A stretch of 6,788 nucleotides of DNA, taken from NCBI GenBank assembly GCA_900767815.1, contig CAAGAM010000041.1, forward strand, positions 1-6,788, given 5' to 3'. Position 1 is the stretch's first letter. Each line of letters opens with the position of its first letter. Position numbers and translations under genes: made by a program. A model generated the notes under the pieces. That model saw only the letters and a list, made by a program, of their open reading frames with translations, made no database searches and was not told where the DNA came from. Source of the DNA: Clostridia bacterium. Its GTDB lineage: Bacteria; Bacillota; Clostridia; Christensenellales; Borkfalkiaceae. This document shows, in pieces, positions 1 through 6,599 of this stretch.

Positions 1-1
1 C

Positions 2-379
2 AATTCCAACTGGCTCGGCGTTTGCCCCGTTTACGGAACAAACAATACAAGCGAGGACGAATTCTATTTCAATAAGTCCATGGACGCTCTTGCAAATCCT
101 TTGGAGCTGAAACATTTAAGCGGTCTGAAAGGATTCGAAAGCGATGAAGACGTGATTATCGGCTATATGAAAGACGGCAGCGGTAATCCCGGTTTTATGG
201 TTGTAAACTATAACGATTCTTCCTGGAACAAAAAAGTAAGCGCGAAGATGAATTTCGGCGATTACACGCAGGCTCAGGTGTATCGCAGAGGAAAAAAGAG
301 CGTAGTCGATCTTAAAAACGGCATACTTATGCTCGAACTCGAGGTCGGCGAAGGCGTGTTTGTTATTCCATGCTCGTAA
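2..379 (+). CDS. Glycoside-hydrolase-like protein, C-terminal fragment (5' end outside window)
   Basis: The reading frame is open from the first complete codon, so the gene begins upstream. About 125 residues are visible, and the first internal ATG (base 80) is not a credible start because the homology continues upstream of it. The fragment aligns along its length with the end of the next gene. Shared blocks are NW-x-GV-x-PVYG, SDED-x2-IG-x2-KD, G-x3-VVN, VYR-x-G and VGEG near the C-terminus. That C-terminus is a small beta-sandwich of the kind that follows TIM-barrel glycosidase domains. The fragment covers the last barrel segment and this sandwich, so catalytic residues are not in view. Its stop codon lies 11 bases before the next start, which suggests one transcript. 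It is probably a paralog of the next gene. The function is inferred only through that paralogy, and the substrate is unknown. Confidence 0.85.
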   Translation, partial: NSNWLGVCPVYGTNNTSEDEFYFNKSMDALANPLELKHLSGLKGFESDEDVIIGYMKDGSGNPGFMVVNYNDSSWNKKVSAKMNFGDYTQAQVYRRGKKSVVDLKNGILMLELEVGEGVFVIPCS

Positions 380-380
380 A

Positions 381-386
381 AAGGAG
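381..386 (+). promoter_or_regulatory. Ribosome binding site deciding the start of the 391 gene
   Basis: AAGGAG sits 4 bases before ATG 391. An in-frame ATG at 370 would lengthen the protein by 7 residues (MLVKRRK) and overlap the previous gene, but it has no comparably placed Shine-Dalgarno sequence. Start 391 also places the first barrel strand directly at the N-terminus, as expected for a cytoplasmic TIM-barrel enzyme. Confidence 0.75.
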
Positions 387-390
387 AAAA

Positions 391-1665
391 ATGAATCGTT
401 TAATAACAGATATTATCCTTACCGCATGGTATCCGCCTACACCTACGGAAGAAAATTTCAGACAATATAAAGAATGCGGATTTGATCGTATCTTCCTGCT
501 CGGAGAATACGTGGACGGCGCGGGTTCGCCTAAAATGGAAAAAGCTCTCGAAATGTGCGATAAGTTCGGCATCAAAGCTTTCGTAGATATATCCGGAAGG
601 CTCGATTTAATGGAAGAGTGTATCGATGAATATGCGAAACACCCGTCTTTCGAAGGATTCAACTACGACGAACCCGTAATATACAGAAATACGTTGACTA
701 AAATGGACGGAATCGTCGATATTGCACCCATAGTCGAAAAAATGCATAAGAAATATCCGACGGTTGAGTTTCTTATCAATCTGAACCCTACAACTTCGGT
801 AAAGTTGCCGTGGGGTACGCCGCCGTTTACTTACGAAGAATACCTTGAGGCTCAGGAAAAGTACATAAACGGTATTTTTGACGGATCCGAAACAACGAAC
901 TGGCTTTCGTGTGACGATTATCCTATTTGTTACGATCCCGAAACCGACAGACGTTTTCTGAAAGATACATGGCTGAGAAATGTCGAATATATCGCGCAGG
1001 CGAAAAAAAACAGCAGATACATACTGAAAACGAACTTTTTTATACAGGTTATGCCGTATGGCGTTCCCGCAAATCTGCACGACAGAGTGCCGACGTATGA
1101 AGATATTTCGTTACAGGCGTATACGCTTATGGCTTTCGGTTTTGACAGTATTTCTTATTTCTGTTACGCAACGCCGACGGCTGCCGAATTTTCCGAACGT
1201 CAATATTCGATGATCGATCGGAGCGAACAAAAAACGCAGACATATTTCTGCGGACACAAGTTGAACGGGATTCTGAGGAAACTGAACCCGATATATAAGC
1301 GGCTGAAAAATAATTGGCGGGGCGTTTATCCGGTTTATGGCGATAACGCGGCGGAAAGGAATGTTTCTTTCGGGCTTTTAAAAAAACCGCTTGTCGCAAG
1401 CGATATAGACGAAATGGTCTCGGCTCGTTCCGACGAGGATATTCTTATAGGATGTTTTAAGGACGAAGACGGCAAAGCCGGCTATATTGTCGTAAATGCG
1501 GGCGATACGTTTTCCGCAAAGAAAGCGAAGTTTTCCATACGTTTCAAAGAAACGGACCTTGTTTCCGTTTACAGAAACGGAGAAGAAGAAAGCGTTCGGT
1601 TGACCGATAACGAATTTAACGGCGATCTGGACGTGGGCGAGGGAATACTTATTCTCGCGCGGTAA
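391..1665 (+). CDS. Putative TIM-barrel glycoside hydrolase with DEP motif, cytoplasmic
   Basis: The protein has 424 residues from ATG 391. No signal peptide is visible: the N-terminus goes directly into a strand (DIILTAWYPP, residues 7-16). Alternating strand and helix segments to about residue 300 suggest a (beta/alpha)8 barrel. Examples are DRIFLLGEY (32-40), KAFVDISGR (62-70), EFLINLNP (126-133), YILKTNFFIQV (210-220) and FDSISYFCYA (251-260). The NYDEP motif (D93, E94) lies at a strand end and DDYP lies at 175-178. DEP and D-x-YP motifs recur in clan GH-A-like and GH123-like glycosidases, so D93/E94 are the best catalytic candidates. Residues about 310-424 form a beta-sandwich that matches the preceding truncated gene. 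The family cannot be named from sequence alone. An enzyme acting on imported oligosaccharides is plausible, but no transporter is in the window. The gene lies in a tandem pair with the upstream paralog. Confidence 0.8.
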   Translation: MNRLITDIILTAWYPPTPTEENFRQYKECGFDRIFLLGEYVDGAGSPKMEKALEMCDKFGIKAFVDISGRLDLMEECIDEYAKHPSFEGFNYDEPVIYRNTLTKMDGIVDIAPIVEKMHKKYPTVEFLINLNPTTSVKLPWGTPPFTYEEYLEAQEKYINGIFDGSETTNWLSCDDYPICYDPETDRRFLKDTWLRNVEYIAQAKKNSRYILKTNFFIQVMPYGVPANLHDRVPTYEDISLQAYTLMAFGFDSISYFCYATPTAAEFSERQYSMIDRSEQKTQTYFCGHKLNGILRKLNPIYKRLKNNWRGVYPVYGDNAAERNVSFGLLKKPLVASDIDEMVSARSDEDILIGCFKDEDGKAGYIVVNAGDTFSAKKAKFSIRFKETDLVSVYRNGEEESVRLTDNEFNGDLDVGEGILILAR

Positions 1666-1726
1666 AATAAATTTTATGCGGCTTAATGCCGATAAAAAAT
1701 AAAAATCAGAAAGAGAGGAAAAAAAG

Positions 1727-3847
1727 ATGAAAAAGATTATAATTCTTTTGATTACGATCGTTGTTGCATCGATAGCGGCGGGCATGGTTACCGGTTGCAA
1801 GTTTGATGGCGGCGAAAGTACTCACGAACACAAGTATGCCGACGCGTATACCTGTCACGACAGAACGTGTACCGTAGAGGGGTGCGGGCATGTCGAAAAG
1901 GCTACTACGGCGCATAAGTTTGCGGATGAATTCACGTGCCACGACAGAACCTGTAAAGACTGCGGAAGCGTTGAAAAGGCTACAACGAAGCATAAGTTCG
2001 CGGACGAATTCACTTGCCACGACAGAACCTGTACAGACTGCGGAAGCGTTGAAAAGGCTACCACCGAACATTCCTGGGGAGAGTGGGTTACCGTTCGCGA
2101 GCCGAGTTGCACGGAAAAAGGCGTGAAGACGCGCGAATGTGACAATTGCGGAGATACGGAAACCGCAGATCTTCCGGCTAAGGGACACACTTACGCCGAC
2201 GAATTTACCTGTCACGACAGAGTTTGTACCGTTGAAGATTGCGGACATATAGAAAAGGCTACAACGGCGCATAATTTCGGGGATTGGGAAATCGTTAAAG
2301 CTCCGACCTGCACCGAAGAAGGTTTAAAAGAAAGAATTTGTAGCGTATGCGGCGATAAGGAAAGCGAAAAAATCGCCACCGAACATTCTTTCGGCGAAGA
2401 CGGCGTCTGCACGAATTGCAACAAGAACGTTAAAGAGTTTTTCATTACGTCGCAGACCGTTGCCGCTACCGTTACCGTAAATATTAAACAAGGTAAGTAT
2501 AGCATATCTTCTACCGACGCGGGTGCCGTTTACGCCGTGATTCCCGGAAATATTCTTACCGAGTTGAAAAAGTTGGGATATACAACTCTTTCGTTCACCG
2601 CGTCGAATCCGGCTCCCGGACTTGCCGACGATTCGAGTAAGGTCAAACCCGTAGTGGTTGCAGCCGACAGCAAAGCGAATCTCGATAATAAGAATACGGC
2701 TATAGCGTTTTACAATTGGCAGGAGTTCTGGGATGCCGACAACGCTAAACATCGGATTTATTTCACTATCGATCTTAACGAATATGCGGGCAGAGATATC
2801 TATATCTATACTGAACACACGGACGTTTATCCTTTGGATATTACGGTTGACGAGCTTGCCGAGTTCGATTATGAAGACAAGAGCGAATGGTTGTTCACAT
2901 CCGCGGGCGACAACGGCGAAGTGACCTATCTCGAAGGCAAAGGTTGGGTGATTAAAAATACGGGAACCGAAGGATGGTATTGCCAGATTTCGGGCAAAAT
3001 AATGAAGCATTACATCGATCAAGGTTGCACGAGAATGGTTATAACTTACGTGAATAACCTTGAGGGCGAAGCGAATACCGATGAGGGCAGTTTTGTAAAA
3101 ACCGCTTCGAGATTGATTCCCCTTAACGCTGCGGGCGGCAACGACTGGATGTATCAGAATACTCATCTGCATCTCATCAACGCTCTTCCGGAAGGAAACG
3201 GCGGATATATGCTCACGGTTGATTTGACGGATAAGACTCACGATTTCACTAATGATAATTATTTCTACTTTGACGCGGCGGACGCCGATAAAAAAACCGT
3301 TTCGCGCGCTTACATTTCGGATATTTCCTTCCAAAAGGGCGAACCCGAGGTGCAAGAGGATAAGTCGGGATGGATAATCGGTAATGCGGCGGCAGGATAT
3401 TGGAGTTCCGTCGAGTACATAAAAGGCAAAGGCTGGATAATGAGAGACATTACGGACGGAGGCGCGCAGGGAGAGTACTGGCTCACGCTTTCTACGGAGG
3501 TCATTCAAAAGAAAATATCCGAAGGCTACACGAAGATGACTATCGTTTACGCGAACAGTCTCGACGGTGTCGATAACCCGAATGAAGGCAATTTTATAAA
3601 CACCGGTGCAAAGATTGCTCCTACGCTTAAAGGCGGCACTTATACTCTCGAATATGTAAACGGAAACATCAATCAGTATTGTACAGAAGTGGAAAAAGAC
3701 GGGGTGAAGTATTACGAACACCGTATCGATCTGACGGATACAACCGTTGATTTTGCGCAGGTTGCCTATATTATTTGCTACAATCAGGATGCAGAGGGTA
3801 AAAAAGTTACTTGCGGTTATATCGCGGATATAGTATTCTCGAAATAA
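1727..3847 (+). CDS. Surface lipoprotein: Cys-rich repeats plus tandem beta-rich modules
   Basis: The 706-residue protein starts at ATG 1727, preceded by AGAGGA about 7 bases upstream. A hydrophobic N-terminus ends in a lipobox-like VTGC with C24 as the predicted lipidated cysteine, so the protein should be anchored on the outer face of the membrane. Residues 35-234 are a Cys/His-rich array of two interleaved unit types (annotated separately), a style frequent in gut Firmicutes surface proteins. Residues about 238-706 contain three related beta-rich modules, at about 238-380, 381-541 and 542-706. The last two are clearly duplicates, sharing EDKS-x-W, GKGW, an HY/KKI-x5-G(C/Y)T segment, DLTD and a closing YI-x-DI-x-F strand. 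Such modules resemble carbohydrate-binding beta-sandwiches, but I recognise no named family and see no enzyme motif. It may be a substrate-binding or adhesive component of the locus. It follows the hydrolase gene after 61 bases. Confidence 0.85.
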   Translation: MKKIIILLITIVVASIAAGMVTGCKFDGGESTHEHKYADAYTCHDRTCTVEGCGHVEKATTAHKFADEFTCHDRTCKDCGSVEKATTKHKFADEFTCHDRTCTDCGSVEKATTEHSWGEWVTVREPSCTEKGVKTRECDNCGDTETADLPAKGHTYADEFTCHDRVCTVEDCGHIEKATTAHNFGDWEIVKAPTCTEEGLKERICSVCGDKESEKIATEHSFGEDGVCTNCNKNVKEFFITSQTVAATVTVNIKQGKYSISSTDAGAVYAVIPGNILTELKKLGYTTLSFTASNPAPGLADDSSKVKPVVVAADSKANLDNKNTAIAFYNWQEFWDADNAKHRIYFTIDLNEYAGRDIYIYTEHTDVYPLDITVDELAEFDYEDKSEWLFTSAGDNGEVTYLEGKGWVIKNTGTEGWYCQISGKIMKHYIDQGCTRMVITYVNNLEGEANTDEGSFVKTASRLIPLNAAGGNDWMYQNTHLHLINALPEGNGGYMLTVDLTDKTHDFTNDNYFYFDAADADKKTVSRAYISDISFQKGEPEVQEDKSGWIIGNAAAGYWSSVEYIKGKGWIMRDITDGGAQGEYWLTLSTEVIQKKISEGYTKMTIVYANSLDGVDNPNEGNFINTGAKIAPTLKGGTYTLEYVNGNINQYCTEVEKDGVKYYEHRIDLTDTTVDFAQVAYIICYNQDAEGKKVTCGYIADIVFSK
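1829..2428 (+). repeat. Cys/His-rich repeat array inside the lipoprotein gene (A-A-A-B-A-B-partial)
   Basis: Type A units read H-x-(Y/F)-ADE-FTCHDR-x-C, then Cys-Gly after 2 or 4 residues, then a VEKATT ending. They lie at 1829-1912, 1913-1990, 1991-2068 and 2186-2269. Type B units read H-x2-G-x-W, then P-x-CTE-x-G-x-K, then C-x2-CGD. They lie at 2069-2185 and 2270-2383. A shortened unit ends the array at 2384-2428. The two middle type A copies (1913-1990 and 1991-2068) are 78 bases each and nearly identical in DNA, which points to recent duplication. The first and fourth type A units have C-x4-C spacing and the second and third have C-x2-C. Confidence 0.85.
2867..3844 (+). repeat. Duplicated beta-rich module in the lipoprotein C-terminal half
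   Basis: The segments 2867-3349 and 3350-3844 encode modules of about 160 residues that align from end to end. Shared landmarks are EDKS-x-W, (E/K)GKGW, G(C/Y)T-(R/K)-M followed by a strand, N-(N/S)-L-(E/D)-G, NEG or DEG with F(V/I), DLTD-x-T, and an ending KK-x6-YI-x-DI-x-F. The DNA has diverged much more than in the Cys-rich array, so this is an older duplication. A more distant copy probably lies just upstream, at about 2438-2866. Confidence 0.75.
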
Positions 3848-3858
3848 TCCGAATTGAA

Positions 3859-3893
3859 ATAAACAGGCTTATTTTTGCGATAAGCCTGTTTAT
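3859..3893 (+). terminator. Strong intergenic hairpin, terminator-like, before the 3920 gene
   Basis: A perfect 14-bp stem (ATAAACAGGCTTAT at 3859-3872 with its complement at 3880-3893) surrounds a 7-base loop. It begins 11 bases after the lipoprotein stop. The right arm ends TGTTTAT, with no long T run after it, so termination may be only partial. The A-rich left arm could also serve the opposite strand. Only 26 bases separate it from the next ATG. I see no promoter in that space, so read-through is needed unless a promoter lies inside the upstream gene. Confidence 0.7.
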
Positions 3894-3919
3894 CGGCAAA
3901 AACATTTAAAGGAAACGAT

Positions 3920-4984
3920 ATGAAAAAGATACTTATTTTAGCGGCATTATGTTCCGCGTTGATTGTTTCCGTGTTCGGCGGAACGACGGCAAGCGCGGCA
4001 ACTGCGAAAGAGGACGATTATAATGCTTATATTGTTGCTACGGGCGTGGAATGTCTTACCGAATATTACACGCAGATAGGAGACGGAAACGCGACGGTTA
4101 CGTTCGATTTGCAGTGGAGAAGCGAGAGCGGATATTTCGGAGTTGTGGCGGGCGATTCGAAAAAACTCGGTAAACTTTCCGAAATGACCGATTATATGCT
4201 TTTCGGGGACGGAGTTGTTTCGAGCAAAACTTTGGATAACAAAACCGATATATTTGAAGCCGGATATACTTACCGCGTTAAGTTCGACGCGAAAAACGGC
4301 GCGTGGACGGTCGATAAAAAGGGTATTTGCGAAAGCGCGGACTCTTTTGCGAACGTTTTAACGGTTGCAAACTCATTCACGTCGTCGAATACCGTCGGGC
4401 TTGCCTGTTATACACAAGACGAGAAGTCGGCTACGGCGGTTATAGACAATCTCGTTATAACTAATAACAGCGGGAAGTACGAATACGTCAGGAATATATT
4501 TTCGGGGCTTAGCACTATTAAGGACGGCAGCATGAAAACGCTCGCCACAAACGCTTTAAGCGGCGAAAAGTCCACTCTCGGAAAGACTTATATTCAGAAG
4601 AGTTGGTTGTGTAACGTTCGTTTTATTGCCGAAAACGGCGAAATTATAAGCAGTCAGAAAGTTTCGGGATACGGAACTGCGACTGCGCCCGTTGCGCCCG
4701 CAAAAGAGGGCTATACTTTTAAATGCTGGAACAAAAGCACGACGGGCATAATTACGGATAGCGTGTTTTATCCGATTTACGAAGAAAAAACAACCGAACC
4801 CGACGAAAGTTCTTCAGTTACCGACAGTACGAAAGAATCCACCGATTTTTCAAGTTCGGTAAGTTCCGTCGATTCGGGGAAAACTTCTTCGGGCGGTTGC
4901 GGTGGCGGCGTTGCTTCCGTTTCGGTTTTGTCCGTTGCGGCGGTTGCCGCTTCGATAGCGATATGGAGGAAGCATCGTAAATGA
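3920..4984 (+). CDS. Secreted, membrane-anchored lectin-like protein with InlB-type repeat
   Basis: The 354-residue protein starts at ATG 3920 with AAAGGA 6 bases upstream. Residues 1-26 form a signal peptide ending ASA. C11 is not in a lipobox. Residues about 35-185 are beta-rich and resemble a LamG/concanavalin-like domain, with AGYTYRVKFD at 114-123 and a closing AVIDNLVIT at 173-181. Residues 232-288 match the Listeria-Bacteroides/InlB B-repeat pattern: VRF-x5-G, V-x-GYG, P-x2-P-x-KEGYTF-x2-W, then YPIYE. A Ser/Thr-rich linker (about 291-324) leads to GGCGGG (325-330), a hydrophobic segment (331-348) and RKHRK at the end. This tail resembles Cys-containing CTERM sorting signals rather than LPXTG. 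It is probably a surface binding protein. Its last bases contain the ribosome binding site and start of the next gene, so the two are likely translated together. Confidence 0.85.
   Translation: MKKILILAALCSALIVSVFGGTTASAATAKEDDYNAYIVATGVECLTEYYTQIGDGNATVTFDLQWRSESGYFGVVAGDSKKLGKLSEMTDYMLFGDGVVSSKTLDNKTDIFEAGYTYRVKFDAKNGAWTVDKKGICESADSFANVLTVANSFTSSNTVGLACYTQDEKSATAVIDNLVITNNSGKYEYVRNIFSGLSTIKDGSMKTLATNALSGEKSTLGKTYIQKSWLCNVRFIAENGEIISSQKVSGYGTATAPVAPAKEGYTFKCWNKSTTGIITDSVFYPIYEEKTTEPDESSSVTDSTKESTDFSSSVSSVDSGKTSSGGCGGGVASVSVLSVAAVAASIAIWRKHRK
4965..4970 (+). promoter_or_regulatory. Ribosome binding site inside the end of the lectin-like gene
   Basis: GGAGGA lies 10 bases before ATG 4981, within the Trp-Arg-Lys codons that encode the basic tail of the preceding protein. 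Together with the 4-base ATGA overlap (4981-4984), it indicates translational coupling of the two genes. Confidence 0.75.
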
Positions 4985-6309
4985 AAATCTTAAATAAAAT
5001 TCTTATACTGATTCTCGGTGTGTGTTTGTCTATGGGTGCGGTTTTTGTCGGCGGAACGGCAAAAGTTTCGGCTGAAAAAGGATTAAAAAACAATTTAACC
5101 GTAAGCGGAGGAACGTTGACGGAATCCGATAACGGTTACAACGGTACGGAAGCGGCAAAATTGACTTTCAACGGAAAAACTTCGGTTTTACGCGTAAAAA
5201 ATAACGAAATAAACGCTTTGAAAACGTTCGATACGGTTACGGTAGAATTTCGTCTGAAATACGACGGAACGGGATATAACAATACGCTCAGAGTTTACAA
5301 AGCCGAAGGTGATCTTGTGGATTACGGTTATCCCGCGAACGTTTGGAACAGAGTTCGTTTTAAAACGATGGTTTACACCGAAAACGGCGAAAATTTCGTT
5401 AAAATAGAACTCGATTTTGCCGCGAACAAAACGGCGTATATATCCGACTTGAAAGTAACCGCAAGCGAAGAAGATAAACCCCTTCTCGGCGGCGTTAAAC
5501 TTATTTCGCTCGAAAGCATCACTCTTGCCATGGGTTACGTCGTGATTACGCCCGACAATAAAGTTATCGTAATCGACGGCGGCTACGTCGGCGGGGATAC
5601 GGATATTATGCTGAAACTGCTCAGAACGTTTACGCATAAAGTGGATTATTGGTTTTTAACGCACTTCCATACCGACCATACCACTGTTCCGGCGCAGTTG
5701 ATCGAGTATCAGGATATCGTAATAGAGAATTTGTATTACGATTTCCCGACTTCGCAAATGGTAAAAGATTTGAGCGGCGACAGCGATTATCCGTTTTGCG
5801 ATAAATTTGAAGATTTAGTCAAAAATAATCCTCAAAAGGTTAAGAACGTAATAAAACCGCATTATAAAGACGAGTATAAGTTGGGCGAATACGTTACTAT
5901 GAAAGTTCTGAACAATGCCTGGTATACCGAAAGGAACGGTAACTACGGAAACAATTCGGGCATAATGTTCAAAATGGAAACGCCCGGCGAATCGGTGTTG
6001 TTTACAGGCGATATGGGAGATCGCGGCGACGTATATCTCAATGACGAATGGAGCAGAAAGGAAATTGAGAGCTGTACGCTCATACAAATGGCTCACCATG
6101 GGCAGAACGGTACGAGCGACGCTTTTTATAACGCGATAAAAGATATTAAAGTATGTCTTTATCCCGCTGTAGACTGGATATATAACAACGATAACGGTTC
6201 GGGTTTCAACACCGCGAATCTTGATTCGTTGCACATCCGCGATCTTATGCGCGAAAGAGGCGTTATGAATATTTATACGAGCGGAATGGGACGGAAAATA
6301 ATCCTTTAA
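4981..6309 (+). CDS. Exported metallo-beta-lactamase-fold hydrolase, ComEC-like, with N-terminal beta-domain
   Basis: The protein has 442 residues. A signal peptide ends at about residue 31 (KVSA), with no lipobox and no C-terminal anchor, so it is probably released or held by partners. Residues about 35-162 are a beta-rich domain closing with YISDLKVT (153-160), of a binding-module type. Residues about 170-442 are a metallo-beta-lactamase fold. They contain VIVIDGG (195-201), the metal-binding HFHTDH (H228, H230, D232, H233), NNSGIMF (324-330), VLFTGDMG (339-346, D344) and AHHG (371-374). The NNSG, TGD and HHG motifs with their spacing match the ComEC/Rec2-type MBL branch better than true beta-lactamases. 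I could not place a motif-3 histidine with confidence. In this branch known activities include nuclease and phosphoesterase, but the substrate here is unknown. There is no ComEC membrane part, so a competence role is unlikely. The gene overlaps its neighbour by 4 bases and ends before a terminator. Confidence 0.85.
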   Translation: MKILNKILILILGVCLSMGAVFVGGTAKVSAEKGLKNNLTVSGGTLTESDNGYNGTEAAKLTFNGKTSVLRVKNNEINALKTFDTVTVEFRLKYDGTGYNNTLRVYKAEGDLVDYGYPANVWNRVRFKTMVYTENGENFVKIELDFAANKTAYISDLKVTASEEDKPLLGGVKLISLESITLAMGYVVITPDNKVIVIDGGYVGGDTDIMLKLLRTFTHKVDYWFLTHFHTDHTTVPAQLIEYQDIVIENLYYDFPTSQMVKDLSGDSDYPFCDKFEDLVKNNPQKVKNVIKPHYKDEYKLGEYVTMKVLNNAWYTERNGNYGNNSGIMFKMETPGESVLFTGDMGDRGDVYLNDEWSRKEIESCTLIQMAHHGQNGTSDAFYNAIKDIKVCLYPAVDWIYNNDNGSGFNTANLDSLHIRDLMRERGVMNIYTSGMGRKIIL

Positions 6310-6336
6310 TAATCCGTATACAAAAACGATAGTGAC

Positions 6337-6364
6337 AACCCGGGCGATAATCGTCCGGGTTTTT
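6337..6364 (+). terminator. Intrinsic terminator at the end of the operon
   Basis: An 11-bp GC-rich stem (AACCCGGGCGA at 6337-6347 with its partner at 6351-6361, including one G-T pair) has a TAA loop and runs into a T run (6360-6364). It starts 27 bases after the MBL stop codon. Confidence 0.87.
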
Positions 6365-6479
6365 CGGTAGACTTTAAGTGAAATTCAATCTCTGAAGAAA
6401 AAACAATCGGCTATGTATGTATTGTTTATCGCAGTAACTTTTGTTCTGTTATAAAAATGCGGATTGGCGAGTAAAAACG

Positions 6480-6508
6480 GGGGAAGACAAGTAAGTCTTC
6501 CTCTTTTT
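6480..6508 (+). terminator. Second intrinsic terminator, probably usable from both strands
   Basis: The core stem GGAAGAC (6482-6488) and GTCTTCC (6495-6501) encloses AAGTAA. It extends by a G-T and a G-C pair and is followed by TTTTT (6504-6508). On the - strand the same stem is followed after a few bases by TTTTT (complement of 6474-6478). No gene lies immediately before it on the + strand. Confidence 0.75.
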
Positions 6509-6563
6509 ATAACATAAATTAAATCAATAACGGTGTCCAGGATATCCGCTGTAAATTTTGCAA

Positions 6564-6599
6564 TGTAATTCGCACGAAAATACCGTCGCGCGAATTACG
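6564..6599. repeat. Imperfect inverted repeat, possible protein-binding site or RNA hairpin
   Basis: GTAATTCGC (6565-6573) is repeated inverted as GCGAATTAC (6590-6598). One mismatch and three more inner pairs (6575-6577 with 6586-6588) follow, around an 8-base centre. There is no T run on either side, so it does not look like a terminator. An operator or structured RNA is possible, but no gene is attached to it. Confidence 0.5.

Noticed and set aside
370..390. Earlier in-frame ATG at 370 for the DEP hydrolase
   Set aside because: It overlaps the previous gene and would add MLVKRRK. The AAGGAG at 381-386 is correctly placed only for ATG 391.
1679..1695. Small hairpin between the hydrolase and lipoprotein genes
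   Set aside because: It has only four CGGC/GCCG pairs and no T run, too weak for a terminator.
1890..2126. Overlapping + strand frame within the Cys-rich repeats
   Set aside because: Its openness and repetitive protein follow from the DNA repeat read in a second frame, and no start signal was found.
2324..3721. Long open frame on the - strand opposite the lipoprotein gene
   Set aside because: It is a shadow. The + strand has a ribosome binding site, a lipobox and duplicated modules, whereas the - strand translation shows no recognisable domain or start signal.
4892..4984. LPXTG-type sortase signal on the lectin-like protein
   Set aside because: There is no LPXTG-like pentapeptide before the hydrophobic span. 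The motif is GGCGGG instead.
4981..6309. True beta-lactamase or competence ComEC assignment for the MBL protein
   Set aside because: The motifs fit the ComEC-type MBL branch, not beta-lactamases. There are no competence-type membrane segments, and the protein is exported with its own beta-domain.
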